DNA from: Pelagicoccus sp. SDUM812005
GTDB taxonomy: Bacteria; Verrucomicrobiota; Verrucomicrobiia; Opitutales; Opitutaceae
Reading direction: 5' to 3'
NCBI RefSeq assembly: GCF_031127875.1
Contig: NZ_JARXIA010000030.1
Span: 1 to 50,743, forward strand
Length of the DNA: 50,743 nt
Below the pieces are notes generated by a model, which saw nothing but the letters and a program-made list of their open reading frames with translations, made no database searches and had not been told where the DNA came from. Numbering within the stretch: the first letter of the stretch is position 1; each line of letters begins with the position of its first letter. The position numbers and the translations under genes are program-made. Below are positions 8,767 through 16,329 of the stretch, one piece after another.

Positions 8767-11184
8767 CTAACGGATTATGAAAAACTCGGGAGTGGCAGTG
8801 ATGGCCCAGAGAAGGTCGGTCACGGCGGCTGGGGTTGGGCGACGTCCTAGAGCATCCTTGAGCAGGCGTCTTTCTTGGCGGGTGGGGTAGCGGGTTAGCA
8901 GTCCGAGGTAGATTTCGTCGATTATCTGGGCGGTGTTTTGTGTATCCGGATTTTGGATAACTTTATCGGCTCCGCGTTGGAGGTAGTCGATCAATTGTTG
9001 GCTGGTGGAGAGGTCGACCGCTTCGAGGGTGGTCAGTTCGTTCGGGCGGGAGGTCACGATCTGGTCTCTGTTGGGGCGGCCGAGGGAGCGCATGAGGGAA
9101 TCGGTTTTGAGGAGGGACGCGCGTGGGGGGCGGTCGCTGCCGGCGTACTGGATGGCGAGGAGGGAGTTGACGCGGCGGTTTGCGATCTTTTCCCATTTTT
9201 CGTGCGCGACTGGCTGGGCATTGCGCCAGGGGAGGGCCTTCGGGGAGCGGTTGGCGTGGCCTTCCAGCTGAGGAGGGTGCGGGGCGACCTGCCAGTTCTC
9301 GTCGCTTAGGATGAGCTGGCTTTTTCCGTCTTCGTAGTCGAGCCAGAGGGCGCAGAAGAGGGCGGCCTCGGATCGGTTTCGTCCGAAGTTCGCGGCTCGG
9401 ATGCGAATCTCGTTTTTGCCCGCTAGCAGTTTCGGGCCGAGGGAACCGGCTTGCAGGTCATTGGCGCCGCTGCCTTGTTGGATCAGTTGGCCGTTGAGGT
9501 AGACGGCGAATGCGTCTCCCGCTGCGGTGACGATCCCGGCAAAGGCGACTGGCTTCGAAATGTTGAATTCGCGGCGAGCCCAAATTTCCTGATTGGGCTC
9601 GGGTGGATCGCTGAGCCATATCCAAGAACTGGTTACGGAGAATCGGCTGTCCTGGTCGTCGGCCCGATCGCTACGATAGACGGGCGCATCGAAGCCGATG
9701 GGAGCGGAGTCGGTGAACTTCCAGACGGCGTCCACGAACTGTTCAGCCGTTAGGCGTTTGGGGAGGGGGCCGTGGTAGGTGTATTTAGCGTTGCTGTCAG
9801 ATTGGCTGCTTGCGCTGGACTGGCTTTGGTAGGCTTGCGAGGAGGCGATGAGCTTTAGGGTACGTTTGATGTTGTATCCATTTTTCTGGAAATCGACGGC
9901 TAGCCAATCGAGCAGGTTGGCGTTCCAGGGTTCGGTTTCCATGGCGTCGAGCGGGTGCACGATGCCGCGTCCCATTAGTTGGGCCCAGAGGCGGTTTACG
10001 ATGGTGCGGGTGACGCGTCCGTTATCCGGGTGGACGAAGAGCTCTGCGAGCTGCTGGAGGCGCTGCTCTTTGGGGGCCTCGGGATCGATTTGTCCGATTT
10101 CCGGAAAGGGCCAGGCGGCGACTGCTTGGTCGCCAGTTGGCTTGTCGCAGCGGTAGAGCTCCAGCGGGTCCTCGGAGTAGATGGCTGCCAGCCCGTAGGC
10201 TTCGGCGAGGGTCCAGCGATCAACGAAGCTGTCGTGGCAGGAGGCGCACTTCATGTTGATGCCGAGAAAAGATTGGGAGACGTTTTGGGAGAACTGGACA
10301 GGGAGGCTTTGGGCGACGCTGACGGTGCCGCGCCATTCGATTCCGTCGATGAAGCCGGAACTTTCCTTGCTGGGGGGAGCGATGAGCTCGCGTACCATGC
10401 GGTCGAAGGGGGCGTTGTGTTTGAGTGAATCGTAGAGCCAGCCGCTGATTTGCTTGCGTCCGCCGGTGATGAAACCGGTGCCGGCGTAGTCGTTTCTCAG
10501 CAAGTCGTTCCAGAAAGTGAGCCAGTGCTCGGTGTATTCGACATTTCGCGACAGGAGGTTGTCGATGAGGCGATCGCGCTTGTGGGGCGAGCGATCCGCT
10601 AGGAATTGCCTGGTTTCTTGCGGAGAGGGTAGGAGTCCGGTTATGTCGAGCGAGACGCGTCGCAGGAAGGCCTCGTCGTTGAGCGGCTCGGGGAGGGGGA
10701 TTTCTTTGTTGGCGAGGTAGGCGTCGACGATGCGGTCGATAGGGTGGTCGCGGGTGCCCAGAGCACGCGGAAGCTCGGGGTGGCGGGGATGCAGGGGCGG
10801 TTCGTATCGAGGCTCCGCGAAGCTGAAGCTGGGGTCCCAAGGCATGCCTTGGTTGACCCAACGCTTGAGGATTTCGATTTCCTCAGGCGGGACGGGAGGG
10901 TTGCCGTCATAGGGCATGCGGTAGTCGGGGTCCGGATCTTCGAGGAGCTCGATGAAGTAGGATTGGTCGGCGTCGCCCGGAACGGCTGAGTCGTCTTCGA
11001 GGATCTTGTCGAGGGTGTTGATGGAGAAGCCTCCTTTGGATTTGCTGCCTCCATGGCATTCGTAGCAGTGCTGTTTCAGGATGGGCACGACGTCGTGGAA
11101 AAAGTCTACGTTCCGCTCGGCCTGGGCAGTAGCCAGGGCTGGTAGCAAATGGCTGATGGATAGAAAGTAGGTGAGGGCTTTCAT
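8767..11184 (-). CDS. Secreted planctomycete-type cytochrome / DUF1549-DUF1553 protein with inserted lectin-like domain
   Basis: The 805-residue protein has a signal peptide (MKALTYFLSISHLLPALATA). An N-terminal cytochrome c-like module (PSCyt1) carries one CxxCH heme motif at 40-44 (CYECHGGSKSKGGF). DUF1549 (PSCyt2) follows at about 130-340 (HPIDRIVDAYLANK, FLRRVSLDITGLLP), with a second CxxCH at 313-317 (CASCH). DUF1553 (PSD1) starts at about 370 (GRVTRTIVNRLWAQLMGRG) and ends with TEFFIIR. Between about 515 and 650 there is an inserted beta-sandwich (WARREFNISKPVAF, AVYLNGQLI, GKNEIRIRAANFG) that resembles galactose-binding-like modules. It is upstream of and co-oriented with the DUF1501 gene. 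Periplasmic electron transfer or carbohydrate oxidation is a guess. Confidence 0.9.
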   Translation of the reverse strand: MKALTYFLSISHLLPALATAQAERNVDFFHDVVPILKQHCYECHGGSKSKGGFSINTLDKILEDDSAVPGDADQSYFIELLEDPDPDYRMPYDGNPPVPPEEIEILKRWVNQGMPWDPSFSFAEPRYEPPLHPRHPELPRALGTRDHPIDRIVDAYLANKEIPLPEPLNDEAFLRRVSLDITGLLPSPQETRQFLADRSPHKRDRLIDNLLSRNVEYTEHWLTFWNDLLRNDYAGTGFITGGRKQISGWLYDSLKHNAPFDRMVRELIAPPSKESSGFIDGIEWRGTVSVAQSLPVQFSQNVSQSFLGINMKCASCHDSFVDRWTLAEAYGLAAIYSEDPLELYRCDKPTGDQAVAAWPFPEIGQIDPEAPKEQRLQQLAELFVHPDNGRVTRTIVNRLWAQLMGRGIVHPLDAMETEPWNANLLDWLAVDFQKNGYNIKRTLKLIASSQAYQSQSSASSQSDSNAKYTYHGPLPKRLTAEQFVDAVWKFTDSAPIGFDAPVYRSDRADDQDSRFSVTSSWIWLSDPPEPNQEIWARREFNISKPVAFAGIVTAAGDAFAVYLNGQLIQQGSGANDLQAGSLGPKLLAGKNEIRIRAANFGRNRSEAALFCALWLDYEDGKSQLILSDENWQVAPHPPQLEGHANRSPKALPWRNAQPVAHEKWEKIANRRVNSLLAIQYAGSDRPPRASLLKTDSLMRSLGRPNRDQIVTSRPNELTTLEAVDLSTSQQLIDYLQRGADKVIQNPDTQNTAQIIDEIYLGLLTRYPTRQERRLLKDALGRRPTPAAVTDLLWAITATPEFFIIR

Positions 11185-11518
11185 CTTTATGGTTCGAGGG
11201 GGATGGGGATGGGGATGGGGCTGGGGATGGATTGGGTTGTGGTTTTTTTGGGCCCGCAGATTGCGCAGATGTTCGCAGATGGGGTTTGATGGAGCTATTG
11301 GGGGGATCTTGCGATGGGGTCGCGGGCTTCCGCCTTCGCCAAGGCTTCCGCCTTCGCTGAAGCTTCTGCGGACAAGTCTGCGGACGGGGAAAGCTCCGCG
11401 CTACGGGATCTTGCAGTGGTTGTGGTGTATTGGAAAAGGGAGGACAGCTACCTTGCGGTAGCTGTCCGGGGGTAACGAAGCCTCCGGTAAGATTGGGCAT
11501 CTTAGGAGGACAACAAGA
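11185..11518. repeat. Intergenic region: G-rich tract, repeats A and B
   Basis: The G-rich tract GGGGGATGGGGATGGGG... runs 11198-11236, next to the start of the DUF1549/DUF1553 gene. A family A copy is at about 11251-11285 (GGCCCGCAGATTGCGCAGAT) and a family B copy at about 11300-11410, with 11314-11402 identical to 7177-7265. The terminator of the sulfatase operon lies at 11433-11467. No gene is visible. Confidence 0.75.
11433..11467 (-). terminator. Rho-independent-type terminator of the symporter-sulfatase-lyase operon
   Basis: A perfect 11-base-pair stem, GGACAGCTACC (11442-11452) and GGTAGCTGTCC (11457-11467), encloses a TTGC loop. Read on the minus strand, it is followed by TCCCTTTTCC. 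It lies about 50 bases after the sulfatase stop codon at 11519. Confidence 0.75.
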
Positions 11519-12856
11519 TTAGTTGAGGTGCGGTTTAGGAGTGGTTCGCAGCCAGTCGCTCAGCTTCCGGGAAAGCTCGGTGGCCTTTTCGGGATGGGTT
11601 CCGGCGAGGTCGTGGAGGTCGTCGGGGTCGCTCTTCAGGTTGTAGAGTTCAGTGCGATCGGGCCAGGCTATGATTTTATCCCAGCCTTCGATGAGGACGC
11701 GTGATTCTAAATTGCTGTTGAGGTCGTCGAGCTTCGATAGCTCGATGTCGTGGGCGTAGTCTTCGACGACGATTTGGTTGCGTTGGTCGAGCAACTCGGG
11801 CTGGCGTAGGTCGAGGCCTGCCATGATGGCGGGGACTTCGATGCCGCAGGCTTGCAGGATGGTGGGGGCGATGTCGATGTTGCTGGCGAGGGTGGTTTGA
11901 TTGCGGGCGGGAGCGACTTTGCCGGTATGGCGGATCATGATGGGAGTGCGGATGCCGTCTTCGAAGGGCTCGCGTTTCGAGCGAATGGAGCGGCCGGGTT
12001 GCTCTGGATTGGATACCCAGCCGTTGTCGCAGGTGTAGATTATGATGGTGTTGTCGGCGATTCCTTTGGTTTCGAGGTAATCGATCACTTCACCGCAGGC
12101 TTCGTCGAACCACTCGATGTTGGCCCAGTAGCGGGCTTCGGATTCGCTGGAGGCGACGTCCTTGTATTTCAAATACAGCTCTTCGCGGGCGTTGTGCGGA
12201 GTGTGGGGCAGGAAGATGCCGTACCAGACGAAGAAGGGTTTGTCTTGCTCGATGGCTTTGTCGACGAAGTCGTAGTAGGGCTGTTGGGTGGTGCGGCCGA
12301 TTTCCAATCCGACGTCGCCGTGACGTCCGCGTTTTTCGGTGATGCCGTGAGTCATGGCGTCGGTGAAGCCGTGCTCGAGAGGGTCGCCTTCCCACCATTT
12401 TCCGGTTTGCAGGGTGAGGTAGCCGTGGGCTTCCAGTTCCTTGACCATGGAGGGAAGTTTTTCGATGGGGGCGGACATCTTGGGTCTCCACTCGACGAAG
12501 AGTTCGGGCGCGTGGATTCGGTGTACGTTACCGGGAAGGATGGGGTCATTGCCGCGAATGTTGTGTTGGTGGGGGTGCAGGCCAGTTACGAGGCTCGCTA
12601 GGGAGGGGCGGCAGAGGGGGGCGGAAACGTATCCACGTTCGTACAACAAGGATTCGCTGGCGAGTTTGTCGAGGTGGGGCGTCGCGACGTGGGGGTGCCC
12701 CATGAAGCCGTAGTCGTCCCAGGTTTGGTCGTCGCTGATGAGGAGGACCACGTTTGGCTGGGATGAATTGGCCGCTGGCGGCTGTGCGGCGTGCAGGCTG
12801 GGAAGCAGGCTGCCCAGCAGAGAAAGGATGAGTAGGATATAAGGATTCTTTTTCAT
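11519..12856 (-). CDS. Secreted family S1 sulfatase with atypical CRPSL active-site motif
   Basis: The 445-residue enzyme has a signal peptide (MKKNPYILLILSLLGSLLPSLHAA). The sulfatase core starts at NVVLLISDDQTWDDYG with metal-binding D42-D43. The active-site Cys that would become formylglycine is C82 in APLCRPSLASLVTG, but the Arg normally four residues later (CxPxR) is Leu86. I recall the same CRPSLA pattern in other Verrucomicrobia/Planctomycetes sulfatases, so it may be a subfamily trait. YTCDNGW carries the late metal-binding Asp-Asn. It is the last gene of the operon, 18 bases after the lyase, and is followed by a terminator. It probably removes sulfate from polysaccharide outside the inner membrane, if the Cys is matured. 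Confidence 0.88.
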   Translation of the reverse strand: MKKNPYILLILSLLGSLLPSLHAAQPPAANSSQPNVVLLISDDQTWDDYGFMGHPHVATPHLDKLASESLLYERGYVSAPLCRPSLASLVTGLHPHQHNIRGNDPILPGNVHRIHAPELFVEWRPKMSAPIEKLPSMVKELEAHGYLTLQTGKWWEGDPLEHGFTDAMTHGITEKRGRHGDVGLEIGRTTQQPYYDFVDKAIEQDKPFFVWYGIFLPHTPHNAREELYLKYKDVASSESEARYWANIEWFDEACGEVIDYLETKGIADNTIIIYTCDNGWVSNPEQPGRSIRSKREPFEDGIRTPIMIRHTGKVAPARNQTTLASNIDIAPTILQACGIEVPAIMAGLDLRQPELLDQRNQIVVEDYAHDIELSKLDDLNSNLESRVLIEGWDKIIAWPDRTELYNLKSDPDDLHDLAGTHPEKATELSRKLSDWLRTTPKPHLN

Positions 12857-12874
12857 AGGTTATAAAGGGTTGGC

Positions 12875-14821
12875 TTATTTGATGCGAGCAAAGGTGGCTT
12901 GGGTCGGGGCGAAGCGGATGGTATCGATGCGGCCGCTAGGGAAGGTGAGCTGACAGGTGTGGGTGTCGGAGCTTTTGTCGTATTGAACTGCAACTACAGG
13001 AATTTCGGACTCGTTTTTGAAGGGGAAGGCGATGCTGACGAGGCGTGGGTGGTAGGCTTCGGTTTTGGCGCTGAGACGCTTCAAGTGTTCCGAGTAGACA
13101 ACTTTCTTGTAGCCATTCGCAATGTAGCTTTGACCGTCGAGATCGTCTTCGGAGACGAGGATGGCTTGGTCGTCGGAGTAGGCGAGAATGAGGCAGGATG
13201 CCTTGCCGTTGCCGCCTTCGATGATGGCGCCTTTTCCCTGTTGTTGGATGGTATTGTCGAGGGTGGTGACGTAGCGGGAAACGACTTCGACGGGCTTGTG
13301 TCCTACTTCGACGCCAACGTCGTCCCGCCAAATGAGGTAGGGCTGCGGCCCGCGGACGAAGTAGAGCTTGCGCTCCGCGTGGCCGATGAAGCCGGGGATC
13401 AAGGGGTAGGCTTCGGGAGCTTGTCCGCGAACGAAGGCGCCGTGTTCGTCTTCGCGGTAGTCCACGACGCGGCCTACTGAGCCGATCTGCTGCTCAACGC
13501 CGTTTATCCTGAGGGTGGTGTGGCAGTCGCTGCCGTCCGGCCAGTAGCCTGGATCGGTGAGGAAGTCTTCGCCGAGAGCGGCGAAGGTGACGGCGTTTTC
13601 GTCCTGCTGGTTGTGGCCCTGGTGCATATCGTATCCGCTTTTGAATACGACGTGGGCGGCGTCAGGGTCGTCCCATGCGGAGCGGAGAAAAACGCGTCCG
13701 CTGTGGTAGCGTTTTCCGAGGGGCCAGTTCGCTTGGCCGGGGGAGAGGGGCTCGAGCGGGGCGTCGCCGCTAAGGAAGGGGAAGAGTTCGCCGAAGCCGT
13801 CGTTTTCGCGGCCGAGGCCGTTGTTTCCGGCCCCGTCGGGACCGATGGCCTGCCACCAGGCCCAGAGGTGAACGGAATTGCGATAGGTGAGGGCGTGGGC
13901 CATGGCGATGGGGCCGACGGGTTGGGGGTCGTTGTCGTTGAGGGTGCGGATTCGGTTTTCGAAGGGGAGGAGTACCCAGACGAATTGGTCGAGGATGTTT
14001 TGGGCGAGGGGTTGCTCGGCGACGAGGTCGGGGCCTCCGGAGCGTTTGAGGGCGAGCGAGAAGGGATAGGCTCCGAGCTGGCCGTAGCTGAGGTAGTGGT
14101 GCCCTTCGGTTACGTAGCCGGTGGGGTCGACGAAGTATTTGTAGTATCCACGCACGCGCTCGGTGGCGCGGTCGACCCAGGCAGGCTGGTCGCCGAGCGC
14201 GAGGGCCGCGAGGCCGAGGGCTCCGAATTGGACGGAGTTGTGGTTGCAGGAGGTGACGCCCGGCGAGGGAGCTCCCCAGGCGCTGCCGTCGGTGTAGAGG
14301 AGGTGTCCGTACTGGTAGAGCTCTTCGCGAACCTCGGTCCGTTCCTCGTCGTTGAGGTATGGATACAGGAAATCGTAACCGATGGCGAGGCCCTGAGTGG
14401 CGTCGGCGTATTGGAGGTGGGTCCGCCAGTGGTCGGTATTGTCCGGTTCGCATTGGCGGACCACGGCGAGGAGGATTTCGGTGCCCTTGTGGAAATAATG
14501 TTCCTGTCCGGTAAGGTATCCGGCTAGGGATAGGATGCCGAGGCGTCGTTGCACGAAGCGGCCAGCGGTGCCTTTGCCGTTGTCGGGGCCGGAGAGCGGG
14601 TAGGGATCGGTTTCCGTATCCAGGAAGTAGTTGGCTTGGTCGATGACAGCTTGCTTCATGGTGCGTAGCCATTCGGTGGAGTCGGCCCGTTGTTGCAGGG
14701 CGGGGACATCGTCCAGCGTGAAGAAGAAGCTCGGATGAGCGGAGGGCTCGGCAGCGAAGCTGGGGATGCCGGCGACTGCGGATAGGGCGGCGATCGAAAG
14801 GGATGCTAAGGTGGATTTCAT
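12875..14821 (-). CDS. Secreted heparinase II/III-like polysaccharide lyase
   Basis: I start this 648-residue protein at ATG 14821, where a signal peptide begins (MKSTLASLSIAALSAVAGIPSFAA). The open frame continues upstream but would overlap the preceding sulfatase. The first half is an (alpha/alpha) toroid, as in alginate/heparinase lyases (GYLTGQEHYFHKGTEILL, ADATQGLAIGYDFLYPYL, SCNHNSVQFGALGLAALA, YVTEGHHYLSYGQLGAYPF). The second half carries the heparinase II/III signature at 399-430 (MHQGHNQQDENAV with H400 and H403, then LTDPGYW and CHTTLRING). These lyases cleave uronate-containing polymers by beta-elimination. The fold includes ulvan-active families such as PL37 and PL40, but I cannot assign the CAZy family by eye. 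It lies between two sulfatases (gaps 38 and 18 bases). Confidence 0.87.
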   Translation of the reverse strand: MKSTLASLSIAALSAVAGIPSFAAEPSAHPSFFFTLDDVPALQQRADSTEWLRTMKQAVIDQANYFLDTETDPYPLSGPDNGKGTAGRFVQRRLGILSLAGYLTGQEHYFHKGTEILLAVVRQCEPDNTDHWRTHLQYADATQGLAIGYDFLYPYLNDEERTEVREELYQYGHLLYTDGSAWGAPSPGVTSCNHNSVQFGALGLAALALGDQPAWVDRATERVRGYYKYFVDPTGYVTEGHHYLSYGQLGAYPFSLALKRSGGPDLVAEQPLAQNILDQFVWVLLPFENRIRTLNDNDPQPVGPIAMAHALTYRNSVHLWAWWQAIGPDGAGNNGLGRENDGFGELFPFLSGDAPLEPLSPGQANWPLGKRYHSGRVFLRSAWDDPDAAHVVFKSGYDMHQGHNQQDENAVTFAALGEDFLTDPGYWPDGSDCHTTLRINGVEQQIGSVGRVVDYREDEHGAFVRGQAPEAYPLIPGFIGHAERKLYFVRGPQPYLIWRDDVGVEVGHKPVEVVSRYVTTLDNTIQQQGKGAIIEGGNGKASCLILAYSDDQAILVSEDDLDGQSYIANGYKKVVYSEHLKRLSAKTEAYHPRLVSIAFPFKNESEIPVVAVQYDKSSDTHTCQLTFPSGRIDTIRFAPTQATFARIK

Positions 14822-14859
14822 TACTACAAAAAGAGTGGGGCGGCAGAAGGCCTTGGGGG

Positions 14860-16314
14860 CTAGGCTAGGGCTGCTTGGTAGGCGTAGTTGCGTTGGAAGC
14901 TTTGGTAGTCGGCCTCGTTGAGTGAAAGGAGGTCGCCGGTGCGTTGCATGTGGGCGCTTAGGGTGGCGAGAAAGCGTGGGAGGGAGGCGTGTTGTTCGAA
15001 GGCGAGGTTGCGGGATTCGAAGGGGTCGGCTTCGAGGTCGTAGAGTTCGAAGAAGACCTCGTCCTTGAAGCCGTCGACGATGAGCTTGAGATTTCCGTCG
15101 ACGACGCAGCGCGACCATTTCTCTAGGGCTCCGTTTCCGTCGCTTTGGATGAATACGGGTTCTTTTGTTGGCTTTTGGCGTCCCTCGATTTGAGGGAGCA
15201 GCGATTTTCCGGAAACGGAATTCGGAATCTGGATACCGGCGATTTGGCAGAGGGTGGGGAAGACGTCGACCTGGGAGGTGGGGCCTGGATTCGCGACGCC
15301 GGCGTTCTTTCCGCGAGGCATTTTTATGGCGAGGGGGGTGCGGGCGGATTCTTCGTAGGCGACCATCTTTTGCCACAGGCAATGGGAACCGAGCATTTCG
15401 CCGTGGTCGGAGGTGAAGACGATCACGGAGTTTTCGTATATGCCTTCCGCCTTCAGTTTGTCGACGATTTGGCCAACGCAGTGGTCGAGCAGGTTTACGA
15501 GCCCGGCGTAGACGCGCCAAGGCTCTTGCCATTCCTCGCGGTGGTATCGGGCTCCGATGGCACCCGACATGTGATAGAGGTTGAGGGGGGATTGGAGGGG
15601 ATCCCAGCGACCCACGTTTTCCGGCATCGGGACGTCCTTGAATTTCTGATACCAGGGGGATGGGATATCGAAAGGAGGGTGGGGCGCGAGAAACATCGCG
15701 TTGAGCAGGAAGGGCTTTTGGCGGTCGCGATGCTCGATGGCGTGGAGGGTTTCCTTGAGGATATAGCCGTCGAAGAAGTTTTCAAAGCCGTCTTCGTAGC
15801 AGCCAGTTTGGGGAATGGAGTAGCGGCGGGCGGCGGAGGTTTTGCGGGAATGCAGTTCGGGGCAGATGCCGGTGAAGCGTGGTCCGCCGGGAGTTCGGGC
15901 CCCGGAATTCGCGAGGTGATCGGCGTATCCTCTTTCCAAGGACATCCAGCGCGTTTGCGAGTCGGCTTGCTCGTCGAAGGCATCGGCGGTGTGGAGGTGT
16001 TGCTTGCCGGTGTGCCAGCTGTCGTAGCCAGCGGCTTCGAAGCAGGTGTAGAGGTTGGGGGTGCGGGCGGCGACTAGCCCGTGCTCTTTGTCTATCGGTT
16101 CCCAGCCATTGACGAGGCAGCCGGTTTCGTTTGGGTAGCGGCCGGTGAAGAAGCTGCCGCGGGCCGGCACGCACAAGGGGGAGGCCGTGTACATGCGCGG
16201 GAATTGAGCGGACTCCGAAAAGAGGGCGCAGATCCTTGGGGCGAATTCCGGGCGTATGAAATCATGCCGCAACTGGTCGGCCATGATGACGATAACGTGC
16301 GGATTTAGAGACAT
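14860..16314 (-). CDS. Sulfatase without signal peptide, probably cytoplasmic
   Basis: The 484-residue family S1 sulfatase begins MSLNPHVIVIMADQLRHDFI, so the catalytic fold starts at residue 5 with no signal peptide. The gene starts 15 bases after the symporter stop, leaving little room for an upstream extension. The formylglycine motif is canonical (C48-V-P-A-R52 in SPLCVPARGSFFTGRYP). Metal ligands are expected at D13-Q14 and in VFTSDHGEMLGSH. Choline-sulfatase-like features (ADQLRHD) are present. It lies in the middle of an operon, between the symporter and the lyase. I infer that it removes sulfate from sugars already imported by the symporter. Confidence 0.9.
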   Translation of the reverse strand: MSLNPHVIVIMADQLRHDFIRPEFAPRICALFSESAQFPRMYTASPLCVPARGSFFTGRYPNETGCLVNGWEPIDKEHGLVAARTPNLYTCFEAAGYDSWHTGKQHLHTADAFDEQADSQTRWMSLERGYADHLANSGARTPGGPRFTGICPELHSRKTSAARRYSIPQTGCYEDGFENFFDGYILKETLHAIEHRDRQKPFLLNAMFLAPHPPFDIPSPWYQKFKDVPMPENVGRWDPLQSPLNLYHMSGAIGARYHREEWQEPWRVYAGLVNLLDHCVGQIVDKLKAEGIYENSVIVFTSDHGEMLGSHCLWQKMVAYEESARTPLAIKMPRGKNAGVANPGPTSQVDVFPTLCQIAGIQIPNSVSGKSLLPQIEGRQKPTKEPVFIQSDGNGALEKWSRCVVDGNLKLIVDGFKDEVFFELYDLEADPFESRNLAFEQHASLPRFLATLSAHMQRTGDLLSLNEADYQSFQRNYAYQAALA

Positions 16315-16329
16315 GGCAGTCTGCGGATG

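Noticed and set aside
13520-14527. 335-codon plus-strand frame opposite the lyase, and similar long frames opposite the receptors and the giant gene
   Set aside because: They are antisense shadows with no signal peptide, domains or own ribosome site.
12875-15532. Open frame extending the lyase to 885 residues
   Set aside because: The added N-terminal part is Arg/Pro-rich shadow of the upstream sulfatase. A signal peptide begins exactly at ATG 14821, so I use that start.
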